A stretch of 64,000 bases of DNA, taken from the NCBI RefSeq assembly GCF_003696215.1, contig NZ_RFFG01000042.1:1-64000 (forward strand), written 5' to 3'. Each line of letters begins with the position of its first letter. Within the stretch, counting starts at the first letter, position 1. The position numbers and the translations under genes are program-made. This stretch comes from Actinomadura harenae (lineage in GTDB: Bacteria; Actinomycetota; Actinomycetes; Streptosporangiales; Streptosporangiaceae). Below are positions 42,325-51,064 of the stretch, in pieces. Below the pieces are notes generated by a model, which saw only the letters and a list, made by a program, of their open reading frames with translations, did no database searches and was not told the DNA's origin.

Positions 42325-43239
42325 ATGAGCACTGACCAACAGCCCGCACCCGAGACGCCGGTCCCGACCTGTTACCGGCACCCGGGCCGGGAGGCCCATC
42401 TCCGCTGCAACCGCTGCGACCGGTACATCTGTCCCGACTGCATGCGCGACGCGGCGGTCGGTCACCAGTGCCCGGAGTGCGTCGCCGAGGGTCACAAGGG
42501 GACGCGCCGTCCGCGCGCGGCGGCGATGAGCAGGCGGCCGTCCGACATGCCCGTGGTGACCTACGCGCTGATCGCGGCGTGCGTCCTCGCCTACATCGGC
42601 GAGATCGCCTCCGAGAAGGTCGTCACGGACTTCATGATGCTCGGCGCCTGGACGCACCCGGACGGCCAGCTCGCCGCCGGCGTCCTGGACGGCGAGTGGT
42701 ACCGGCTGATCACCTCGGTGTTCCTGCACGAGCCGCTGAAGGGGAACGGCTTCGGGTTCACGCACATCCTGCTGAACATGTGGGCGCTGTACGTGCTGGG
42801 CCCGCCGCTGGAGGCGGCGCTCGGCAAGGCGCGCTACCTGTCGCTGTACCTGCTGTCCGGACTGGGCGGGAACATCCTCCTGCTGCTGGTCGACCCCTAC
42901 GCCAGCGCGGTCGGCGCGTCCGGCGCGATCTTCGGACTGTTCGGCGCGTTCTTCGTGGTCGCGCGGCGGAGCGGGGCGCCCACCGGGCCGATCCTGTTCC
43001 TGCTCGCGATCAACCTGATCTTCACGTTCTCGGTGAGCGGGATCTCCTGGGAGGGCCACGTCGGCGGCCTCGTGACCGGCCTCGCCATCGGCTTCGTGTA
43101 CGCCTACGCCCCGGCCGTCCGGCAGCGCTGGCTGCACATCGCCGCACCCCTCGGCGTCCTGGCCCTGTTCGTCGTCCTCGTCCTTGTGAAGGCCGCCACC
43201 TTCACCACGGGCATCGGCACCGGCACCGGCCTCACCTGA
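42325..43239 (+). CDS. Rhomboid-family intramembrane serine protease with N-terminal B-box zinc finger
   Basis: From the ATG at 42325 the protein has 304 residues. Residues 16-53 hold a Cys/His cluster (CYRHPG, CNRCDRYICPDC, HQCPEC) of the B-box type. Six to seven helices follow, with FTHILLNMWALYVLG (loop/His-Asn region), VGASGAIFGLFGAFF (catalytic Ser about 205) and EGHVGGLVTG (catalytic His about 255). It cleaves transmembrane helices; substrates are unknown. It lies 140 bp after the cyclophilin gene. A tandem repeat begins immediately after its stop codon. Confidence 0.9.
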   Translation: MSTDQQPAPETPVPTCYRHPGREAHLRCNRCDRYICPDCMRDAAVGHQCPECVAEGHKGTRRPRAAAMSRRPSDMPVVTYALIAACVLAYIGEIASEKVVTDFMMLGAWTHPDGQLAAGVLDGEWYRLITSVFLHEPLKGNGFGFTHILLNMWALYVLGPPLEAALGKARYLSLYLLSGLGGNILLLLVDPYASAVGASGAIFGLFGAFFVVARRSGAPTGPILFLLAINLIFTFSVSGISWEGHVGGLVTGLAIGFVYAYAPAVRQRWLHIAAPLGVLALFVVLVLVKAATFTTGIGTGTGLT

Positions 43240-43240
43240 T

Positions 43241-43330
43241 CCCTGGCCGGTGGTGCCCTGCCTGGCGGTGCCCTGCCTGGCGGTGCCCTGCCTGGCGGTG
43301 CCCCGCCTGGCGGTGCCCCGCCTGGCGGTG
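43241..43330. repeat. 15-bp tandem repeat, six units
   Basis: Six units of the type CCCTGCCTGGCGGTG run from 1 bp after the rhomboid stop codon to 43330; the last decay into CCCCGCCCCGTGGCGACC. The period equals five codons. Confidence 0.85.
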
Positions 43331-43951
43331 CCCCGCCCCGTGGCGACCCCGCCCCGTGGCGACCTCGCCCTGTGGTGGCTCCGACCGGCGGCGGCCGCGT
43401 TCGTCGCTGACCGGGGCATGGTCGCACCGGTTCGTTGCCGACCTTGTGCGCAGCGGGACCGTCCCGCTGCCCGCCGTCTGCTCCGTGGCGGCGGGGCGCC
43501 TCGTTCGCCGTCCGGCGCCGCTCGCCCTGCGCTCTGCTCGTCCTCTGTCGTTCGTCTGCCTGATCTCGGGTCGCCCGGCCCTGAGGCCTGCCCGGACGTC
43601 GCCTGCCCCCAAGTGCGATCTTGAGGGTGCGGGTTGCCGGCCTGAGCCTGAGTTTCGCCCTCAGGCGGCGGCCTTGGGGTGTTGGGGTGGTCGGCTGGGG
43701 CGAGGTGCGGGGTGAGATTCGGGGCGGACATCCGTTGGCAGGGGAGGGGGATTGCTTTCCCCAGGCTGTGGACGAGGTCGGCCGGTTCGTTGGAGGGGCG
43801 GCTGCCCGCGTTCCCGGAAGGTGGTTACACGGGCAGCACTTCTGGCCGCGGCTCCTCAGGGGAGGCGCGGCTGGACGGGGCGCTGGGGAGACTTTGTCCC
43901 CAGCCTGTGGATAACTTTGGTGGATTCAGGCCGTGCGAAAGTGGGTAACGG
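43331..43951. other. Gene-free stretch with clustered DnaA-box-like sites
   Basis: I see no convincing coding frame between the 15-bp repeat and crgA. The last 190 bp contain TGTGGACGA (43767, one mismatch), TTGTCCCCA (43894, one mismatch) and a perfect TGTGGATAA (43906). The two outer sites share a CCCAG(G/C)CTGTGGA context. Confidence 0.45.
43906..43914 (-). promoter_or_regulatory. DnaA box (TTATCCACA on the minus strand)
   Basis: TGTGGATAA is an exact match to the consensus, 38 bp beyond the crgA stop codon and preceded by two near-consensus sites. Confidence 0.5.
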
Positions 43952-44209
43952 TCAGCGCCACTTGGTGGACAGACCGACGCCCAGGATGATCGCGACGAAG
44001 CCGATTCCCAGGTTCCAGCTCTTCAGGCCGGTCATCAGGGGGATGTCGACGCCCGTCGCGGCGCTGATGTAGTAGACGGCGATCCAGGCCAGGCCGACCA
44101 GCCAGAGGACGACCATCGTCGGCGCGAGCCAACGGGGGCTGACCTCGGGCGCCTTGGACTTCTGCGGCGGAGTGTAGACGGCCTTCTTGCGCACTTTGGA
44201 CTTGGCCAC
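43952..44209 (-). CDS. crgA: Cell division protein CrgA
   Basis: The 85-residue protein starts at a GTG with GGAGA about 11 nt upstream and begins AKSKVRKKAVYTPPQKSK, the CrgA hallmark. Two helices (about 33-53 and 64-82) with a short periplasmic loop complete it. CrgA is a divisome membrane protein that coordinates FtsZ placement and, in mycobacteria, septal peptidoglycan synthases. It is the first gene of the ori-proximal division block and is divergent from the DUF881 gene. Confidence 0.9.
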   Translation of the reverse strand: MAKSKVRKKAVYTPPQKSKAPEVSPRWLAPTMVVLWLVGLAWIAVYYISAATGVDIPLMTGLKSWNLGIGFVAIILGVGLSTKWR

Positions 44210-44274
44210 GGTGGGTTCTGTCTCCTCGGGCGGTCGGCCGGCGGCACCGGTCCGCTCATGGGTGGTTTGTCGGT

Positions 44275-44280
44275 TAGCGT
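44275..44280 (+). promoter_or_regulatory. -10-like TAGCGT for a leaderless DUF881 transcript
   Basis: TAGCGT ends 8 nt before the GTG at 44289, which has no Shine-Dalgarno. This spacing fits a transcript starting at the initiation codon. Confidence 0.4.
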
Positions 44281-44288
44281 AGTCGCTG

Positions 44289-45062
44289 GTGAGCAGCGTA
44301 CGGCGTCGAGCGTGGGGAAGCATCATCCCAGCTCTCACAGTCCTTGCGGGAGCCCTGTTCGCGGCGAGCGCGAGCACGGCCCGCGGTACCGACCTGCGCG
44401 ACACCGGACGGACCCGGATCACCGAGTTGATCACCTCGGAACAGCGCCGCACGCTGGGCGAACGCGCTCACTACGACCGGTTGCGCCGGGACGTGGACGG
44501 GCTGTCGAGGGCCGCCGGACGCGCCGACGCGCGCGTGAACCAGGCCCAGGGCGAGGCGGACCGGCTCGCCGCGCGGGCGGGGATGACCCCGGTCGGCGGG
44601 GACGGCGTCCGGGTCGTCCTGGACGACGCGCCCCGCGGCACCCAGGACGCGCCGCCGGCCGGAGCCGGCCCGGACGACCTGGTCGTCCACCAGGCGGACG
44701 TGCAGGCGGTCGTGAACGCGCTGTGGGCCGGAGGCGCCCAGGGCATGCAAATTATGGACCAACGGGTGATCGGTACCAGCGCCGTCCGGTGTGTGGGCAA
44801 TACGCTGATCCTGCAGGGGGTGGTGTACTCGCCGCCGTTCCGGATCACCGCCGTCGGCGACCCGGGCCGGCTCCGCGCCGCGCTGGACGCCTCCTCCGCG
44901 ATCTCGGTGTACCAGCGGTACGTGCGCGCCTACGGGCTCGGCTGGAAGGTGCACGCGCTCCGGCGGGTGACGCTGCCCGCCTACACCGGGAACGTGACGA
45001 TGAAGCACGCCACGGTGCCGCCGGACGCGGGCGACTCGGCCGGGGGCCGTCCGCCGGAGTGA
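44289..45062 (+). CDS. DUF881 membrane-anchored protein
   Basis: The 257-residue protein has a signal anchor (SIIPALTVLAGALFAASAS, about 11-29), then a coiled coil with TELITSEQRRTLGERAHYDR. The DUF881 core includes MTPVGGDGVRVVLDDAP, ALWAGGAQGMQIMDQRVIG, VRCVGNTLILQGVVYSPPF and the final YTGNVTMKHA strand. Such proteins accompany division and sortase genes near crgA in actinomycetes. Their role is not established. The start is probably leaderless. The stop overlaps a repeat-rich small frame. Confidence 0.85.
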   Translation: MSSVRRRAWGSIIPALTVLAGALFAASASTARGTDLRDTGRTRITELITSEQRRTLGERAHYDRLRRDVDGLSRAAGRADARVNQAQGEADRLAARAGMTPVGGDGVRVVLDDAPRGTQDAPPAGAGPDDLVVHQADVQAVVNALWAGGAQGMQIMDQRVIGTSAVRCVGNTLILQGVVYSPPFRITAVGDPGRLRAALDASSAISVYQRYVRAYGLGWKVHALRRVTLPAYTGNVTMKHATVPPDAGDSAGGRPPE

Positions 45063-45178
45063 CCCGGAGGACGACCCGGACGACCCGGACGACCCGGACG
45101 ACCCGGACGTCCAGGGCGTCCAGGGCGTCCGGTGGCGTGGGTGGTGGAGGGAAGGGGCGGGGCCGGTGCGGGTGCTGA
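45059..45178 (+). CDS. Possible 39-residue Arg/Thr-rich bridging peptide between DUF881 and sortase genes
   Basis: A GTG at 45059 overlaps the DUF881 stop (GTGA). The frame runs through the 9-bp repeat as TRRTTRTTRTTRTTRT and then RASGGVGGGGKGRG, ending at 45178, 13 bp inside the sortase gene. It could couple translation of the two genes, or simply be an open frame forced by the repeat. No homologue is recognised. Confidence 0.25.
   Translation: MTRRTTRTTRTTRTTRTSRASRASGGVGGGGKGRGRCGC
45070..45132. repeat. 9-bp tandem repeat, seven units
   Basis: Four copies of GACGACCCG are followed by three GGCGTCCAG-type variants between the DUF881 and sortase genes. Confidence 0.8.
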
Positions 45179-45810
45179 TCCGCGGACTGGGCGAGCTGTG
45201 CATCACCGCGGGTCTGGTCCTGCTGCTGTTCGTGACCTACGAGCTGTGGGGGACGGGCCGCTACACGCACGAGCAGCAGGACAAGCTCTCCAAGGAGATG
45301 ATGCGCTCCTGGGCGTCCGAGGGCGCGACCGCCCCGGGGAAGGTCACCACTGAGCGGGTGAGGCTCGGCAAGGGCCTGGCGATGATCCGGATCCCGAGGT
45401 TCGGGTCGTCCTACCACTACGTGGTGATCGAGGGCGTCTCTCTGGCCGACCTGCGCAAGGGGCCCGGCCACTATCCCGGCACCCAGCTGCCCGGCGAGGT
45501 CGGCAACTTCGTGGTCTCCGGGCACCGGACGACCTACTCCGCGCCGTTCAACCGGGTCGGCGAGCTGAAGCCGGGGGACGAGATCGACGTCGACACCCGG
45601 GACGGCAAGTACGTCTACAAGGTCACCGCCAAGCAGGTGGTGGACCCGACGGACGTCCAGGTCACCGCGCCCGTGCCGTTCCATCCCGGGGAGCGGCCGA
45701 GCAAGCGGATGATCACCCTCACCACCTGCCACCCGATGTACTCGGCGGCCGAGCGGCTGATCGTGTTCGGCCAGTTGTCCGCCCAGTACCCGCGGGTCAC
45801 CGGAAAGTAG
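45166..45810 (+). CDS. Class E sortase
   Basis: The 214-residue protein has an N-terminal signal anchor (LCITAGLVLLLFVTYELWG, about 10-28). The sortase beta-barrel carries the catalytic His in NFVVSGHRTTYSAPF, the Cys in MITLTTCHPMYS and the Arg in SAAERLIVFGQL. GPGHYPGTQLPGEVGN is typical of class E. It links surface proteins with LAXTG-type signals to peptidoglycan; no such substrate is encoded nearby. The GTG start lies inside the end of the bridging frame. The small gene that follows begins 12 bp downstream. Confidence 0.9.
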   Translation: MRVLIRGLGELCITAGLVLLLFVTYELWGTGRYTHEQQDKLSKEMMRSWASEGATAPGKVTTERVRLGKGLAMIRIPRFGSSYHYVVIEGVSLADLRKGPGHYPGTQLPGEVGNFVVSGHRTTYSAPFNRVGELKPGDEIDVDTRDGKYVYKVTAKQVVDPTDVQVTAPVPFHPGERPSKRMITLTTCHPMYSAAERLIVFGQLSAQYPRVTGK

Positions 45811-45821
45811 GAGGACAGGGC

Positions 45822-46022
45822 ATGTACGCGCTGATCTGGCGGCTGCTCCCCGGCGGGTGGCCGCTGAAGACGGCGGTCGCGGCGGGGCTGGCGCTCGTCG
45901 TCGCGGTGATCCTCTGGTACGCCGTGTTCCCGTGGGTCGAGCCGCAGATCCAGTTCGACCACGGCGTGATGAACGGCAGCCCCGCCACCGCCCCGTCCAG
46001 CCCCTCCCGCCACGGCCCCTGA
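45822..46022 (+). CDS. Small single-pass membrane protein
   Basis: This 66-residue protein starts at an ATG with AGGAGGACA about 7 nt upstream. One helix (VAAGLALVVAVILWYAVFPWV, about 19-39) is followed by a short Ser/Pro-rich extracytoplasmic tail. It follows the sortase gene by 12 bp, so it is probably in the same transcript. Small proteins with this helix lie at the same place in many actinomycetes. Function unknown. Confidence 0.7.
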   Translation: MYALIWRLLPGGWPLKTAVAAGLALVVAVILWYAVFPWVEPQIQFDHGVMNGSPATAPSSPSRHGP

Positions 46023-46024
46023 CC

Positions 46025-46414
46025 TCAGCGGACGCGACGCCAGGGCCCGGGACGGTAGACGCCGTGGCGGTCGATCGTGCCGCCGCGCGCGAACATCCAC
46101 TCGGCGCCCAGGCCGACCAGGGACGAGCAGGACGTCGAGCCCGCCCCGTGGTGGTTGACGGCGTCCACGTACAGGGTGGTCGGCGTGCCGGGCTCCTTGA
46201 GGGCGACGGTCATGCGGACGGCGCGTCCGTCCGGCCGGACGTCGCGGGCGCAGACCTTGGTCCTGAGGTACTCGTGGCCCGTCCCGTGCGGCGGCCCCCA
46301 GTGCCCGTGCCCGGAGAGGCCCCGCACGTCCTCGTAGTCGAACGACCCGTACAGGGACGCGGGCGGCGCGGGGAACACGAGCGGAACGCCGGACAGGAGG
46401 GCGCGGAAGAGCAT
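46025..46414 (-). CDS. Conserved-looking hypothetical protein
   Basis: The 129-residue protein begins at an ATG with AAAGG upstream. It has GHGHWGPPHGTGHEYLRTKV and MTVALKEPGTPTTLYVDAVN, an alternation of strands and loops suggesting a small beta-rich domain rich in Gly and His. There are two Cys (VCARD, TSCSS). No signal peptide or membrane helix is evident. I do not recognise a family. It converges with the small sortase-linked gene with only 2 bp between stops. Confidence 0.55.
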   Translation of the reverse strand: MLFRALLSGVPLVFPAPPASLYGSFDYEDVRGLSGHGHWGPPHGTGHEYLRTKVCARDVRPDGRAVRMTVALKEPGTPTTLYVDAVNHHGAGSTSCSSLVGLGAEWMFARGGTIDRHGVYRPGPWRRVR

Positions 46415-46518
46415 GGGGGAGCCTTTCTGATCTCGGAGGGGTTCCGAGAGGTTACGCTCCGCACGTGCACCCGGACCGCGGTTCGGCGTGTTGTGGGGAT
46501 TCCGGGGAGAATGGACGG

Positions 46519-47100
46519 GTGCGTGTTCTCGTCGTGGACAACCACGACAGCTTCGTCTTCACGATCGTCCAGTACCTGCGGGAGCTGGGCGCGGACTGCC
46601 GGGTGGCCGACCGCGACGACGTCTCCGTGGAGGACGCCCGGGACGTCGCCGGCGTCCTCGTCAGCCCCGGCCCCGGCCATCCCGCGGACGCGGGCGTCGG
46701 CCTCGACCTCGTCTGGGACGCCGTGGAGCGCGGCGTCCCGCTGCTCGGCGTCTGCCTCGGCCACCAGGTGATCGGGCATGTCTTCGGCGCGACCGTCGAT
46801 CACGCGCCGCGGATCGTCCACGGGGAGACGAGCCCGATCGAGCACGACGGCGCGGGGGTGTTCGCGGGGCTGCCGAGCCCGTTCACGGCCACCCGCTACC
46901 ACTCGCTGTCCGTCCGCCCCGAGACCGTCCCGGACGGCACGCTCGAGGTGACCGCGCGCACCCCGGACGGTGTCGTGATGGGGTTGCGGCACCGGTCGGC
47001 GCCCGTCGAGGGCGTGCAGTTCCACCCCGAATCGGTGCTGTCCGCATGTGGCCACGAGCTCTTCCGGAACTGGCTCCTCACCTGCGGCGCATCCGGTTGA
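46519..47100 (+). CDS. pabA: Aminodeoxychorismate/anthranilate synthase glutamine amidotransferase subunit
   Basis: The GTG at 46519 has GGGGAGA 8 nt upstream and gives 193 residues, typical for PabA/TrpG. VRVLVVDNHDSFVFTIVQYL opens the domain, LVSPGPGHP is the oxyanion turn, LLGVCLGHQVIG holds the nucleophile Cys (about 79), and GVQFHPESVLS holds the catalytic His-Glu. It supplies ammonia to a chorismate-using partner for folate or tryptophan. No component I is in the window. Its place just before pknB is conserved in actinomycetes. Confidence 0.85.
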   Translation: MRVLVVDNHDSFVFTIVQYLRELGADCRVADRDDVSVEDARDVAGVLVSPGPGHPADAGVGLDLVWDAVERGVPLLGVCLGHQVIGHVFGATVDHAPRIVHGETSPIEHDGAGVFAGLPSPFTATRYHSLSVRPETVPDGTLEVTARTPDGVVMGLRHRSAPVEGVQFHPESVLSACGHELFRNWLLTCGASG

Positions 47101-47183
47101 TCAGACCCCGTGGGGTTTGCGGCGAAAATTCTGAGTGCCTCATGTAACGCCGATACCTCCGGGTACGAAGACCATAGCGAGAG

Positions 47184-47216
47184 GGCTTCCGCCATTGCCC
47201 CCGAGTGGCGGAGGCC
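47184..47216 (+). terminator. Terminator downstream of pabA
   Basis: An 11-bp stem (GGCTTCCGCCA with TGGCGGAGGCC, one G-U pair) around an 11-nt loop is followed by CTTTCCC. Confidence 0.6.
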
Positions 47217-47280
47217 CTTTCCCATGTCCAGAGCACGTCCGGGCGGCTTCCCGCCCGCCCGCCCCGGAACCGAACGCCGC

Positions 47281-47311
47281 AGGCCCGGCCCCCACGAAGG
47301 GGACCGGGCCT
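47281..47311 (-). terminator. Terminator downstream of pknB
   Basis: AGGCCCGG (47281-47288) pairs with CCGGGCCT (47304-47311), with an inner C4/G4 stem. It lies 16 bp beyond the pknB stop codon. Confidence 0.6.
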
Positions 47312-47326
47312 GCCACGTTCAGACCG

Positions 47327-49138
<1,812 letters not shown>

Positions 49139-49307
49139 CTGTGCACTTTCCCTCGTACGTCGTCACCCTGTCCCCCGAACCTAGCCGCCCGCCACGGGGA
49201 CGCGGCGGAGCCGGGCTCGGAGTTGACGGAGTCGTGGCGCGTCCGTCCGGGGTGGGACCCGGCCGGACGAAGCGCCCCGCTCCGGCCGGTGCGCGCCGTC
49301 CCGTCCA

Positions 49308-49330
49308 GGCCGGGAGACGTCGTCCCGGCC
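49308..49330. terminator. Hairpin downstream of pbpA
   Basis: GGCCGGGA (49308-49315) pairs perfectly with TCCCGGCC (49323-49330) around a 7-nt loop, 47 bp after the pbpA stop. The rest of the 49139-49376 gap holds nothing recognised; the pknB promoter is presumably here. Confidence 0.4.
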
Positions 49331-49376
49331 AGGGGGAGGCGCGCCCCGTCCTGGCTCCCCGTGAGGGTACCCGTGC

Positions 49377-50855
49377 TCACTTCTTCATCACCGCCTGCAT
49401 GATGGCGGCGGCGATCGGGCCGGCGCCGTGCGCGCCGTCCCCCTTGCCCTCGCTGACCACCGCGAACGCGTAGCGCGGGTGGTCGGACGGGCCGAAACCG
49501 ACGAACCAGCGGGCGTTCGGGAATTCCGCCCCCTGCTCGGCGGTGCCGGTCTTGCCCGCGATGTTGGAACCCTGGAGGATCGTGGCGGTGCCCTCGGACA
49601 CGACGGCGCGCATCATGTCCCGCAGCTGGCTCGCCGTGTCCGACGACATGGGCTGGGAGAACACCTTCGGGGACGCCTTGTAGACCTCGGACTGGTCCTT
49701 GGCGGTGGCGCGGTTCACGACGTACGGCTGCATGATCTTGCCGCCGTTGGCGACCGCCTCGGCGACCATGGCCATCTGCAGCGGGGTCGCCTGGACGTTC
49801 TCCTGGCCGATGCCGGAGCGCGCGGTGGCGTCCTTGCCGGTCGGGATGGACTTGCCGGTCGCCAGGTCGGGGATCGAGACCGGGACCTGGCTCTTGGCCG
49901 ACCGCATCAGGGGCTCGACCCGGATGTTCTGCCCGAACCCGAACTTGGCCGCGCCCGCGTTCAGCTTGTCGATGCCGAGGTCGAGCGCCATCTGGCCGAA
50001 CGTGGTGTTGCAGGACTCGGCGAAGGCGCCCTTCAGCGACGCCGTGCCCGCGCAGCTACCGCCGTCGTGCGAGTTCGGCAGCTCCTTGCCCGACTCCGGC
50101 AGGGTCATATGACCCGTCTTGACCTGGCTGTTCTCGTTCAGGTGGAGCTCTTCCATACCGATCGCGGCGACGACCGTCTTGAAGGACGACCCGGGCGGGA
50201 ACACCTCGCTCATCCCGTTGTCGATCAGCGGCTTGATGATGTCGGTGGTCTTGTCCATCTGCTCGAGCAGCTGGCCGCCCTTGGTCCCCTTCTGCGGGGC
50301 CACGTCGGTCGGGTCGAACGACGAGTTGGACGCCAGGACCTTGATCGCGCCGGTCTTGATGTCCACGACGGCCGCGCCGGAACGCCGGGTCGTCCCGTTC
50401 ACGAGCTTCTCGTAGGCGATCCGCTGGGCCGCGGGGTCGATGCTCAGGTCGACGTTGCCGCCCTCGGGCTTCTTGCCGATGAACTGGTCGAACCACCGCT
50501 GGTGCGTGATCCGCTTGTCGGTGCCGGCGAGCAGGCCGTTGTAGGCCAGCTCGACCTTGGAGCCGCCGCCGTTGAAGTAACCGGTGACCGGCGAGAAGAC
50601 CTTGCCGTCCTTGTAGTTGCGGCCGTACTTGGGGTTGTCCTTGCCCGTCGGCGTGGACCAGGCGAGGACCTCGCCGCCCGCGGTGATCTGCCCGCGCGGG
50701 TTGTTGAACACCTGGCTGATCTGGCGCGTGTTGTTCGGGTCGCTCTGCAGCTTGTCGGCCTGGCTGCCCTGCACGTAGTTCACCTGGGCCATCAGCCCGA
50801 AGAACAGCAGCAGGGCGAACACCGCGACCCGCCGGACCGGCTTGTCCATGTTCAC
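49377..50855 (-). CDS. pbpA: Class B penicillin-binding protein PbpA
   Basis: The 492-residue protein has an N-terminal membrane anchor (VRRVAVFALLLFFGLMAQVN, about 7-26), a dimerisation region and a transpeptidase domain. The active-site motifs are PPGSSFKTV (SxxK, about 222), AESCNTTFG (SxN) and GKTGTAEQG (KTG). It cross-links peptidoglycan in partnership with the RodA/FtsW polymerase upstream and is a known substrate of PknB/PstP in mycobacteria. The GTG start has GAGGAGA about 9 nt upstream and overlaps a preceding 70-codon frame by 4 nt. An internal ATG (50849) is the alternative. Confidence 0.9.
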   Translation of the reverse strand: MNMDKPVRRVAVFALLLFFGLMAQVNYVQGSQADKLQSDPNNTRQISQVFNNPRGQITAGGEVLAWSTPTGKDNPKYGRNYKDGKVFSPVTGYFNGGGSKVELAYNGLLAGTDKRITHQRWFDQFIGKKPEGGNVDLSIDPAAQRIAYEKLVNGTTRRSGAAVVDIKTGAIKVLASNSSFDPTDVAPQKGTKGGQLLEQMDKTTDIIKPLIDNGMSEVFPPGSSFKTVVAAIGMEELHLNENSQVKTGHMTLPESGKELPNSHDGGSCAGTASLKGAFAESCNTTFGQMALDLGIDKLNAGAAKFGFGQNIRVEPLMRSAKSQVPVSIPDLATGKSIPTGKDATARSGIGQENVQATPLQMAMVAEAVANGGKIMQPYVVNRATAKDQSEVYKASPKVFSQPMSSDTASQLRDMMRAVVSEGTATILQGSNIAGKTGTAEQGAEFPNARWFVGFGPSDHPRYAFAVVSEGKGDGAHGAGPIAAAIMQAVMKK

Positions 50856-51064
50856 GACGCGGCTTCTCCTCGCTGGGGGGCTTGGGGGCTACGGGGACGG
50901 TGGGGCCGGGGAGCGGGGCCCCGGAGGCACGGGCGGCCCTGAAGGCACGGGCGGCCCTGAAGGGACGGGCGGCACTGAAGGGCTGGGCGGCGCGGGAGGG
51001 ACGGGCGGCGCGGCGACGCCGGGCGGGCGCCCCGCGCCCCGGGGGCCGCGGGACGGGAGGTCAT
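50852..51064 (-). CDS. Possible 70-residue Arg/Pro-rich bridging protein between rodA and pbpA
   Basis: The ATG at 51064 overlaps the rodA stop (ATGA) and the TGA at 50852 overlaps the pbpA GTG (GTGA), so the frame exactly fills the gap that usually does not exist between these genes. It reads MTSRPAAPGARGARP, then five six-residue repeats of the CRPSLQG/GRPCLQG type from an 18-bp tandem repeat, then RPHRPRSPQAPQRGEAAS. It is strongly basic and low-complexity, with no membrane helix. A translation-coupling bridge or a separate basic micro-protein are both possible. No homologue is recognised. Confidence 0.4.
   Translation of the reverse strand: MTSRPAAPGARGARPASPRRPSLPRRPALQCRPSLQGRPCLQGRPCLRGPAPRPHRPRSPQAPQRGEAAS
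50923..51012. repeat. 18-bp tandem repeat, exactly five units, between rodA and pbpA
   Basis: Five contiguous units of the form GAAGGCACGGGCGGCCCT (plus strand) from 50923 to 51012. The period is six codons, so the bridging frame stays open whatever the copy number. Confidence 0.9.

Noticed and set aside
43640..43951. oriC candidate
   Set aside because: Only one exact and two imperfect DnaA boxes and no dnaA/dnaN genes; too few for an origin.
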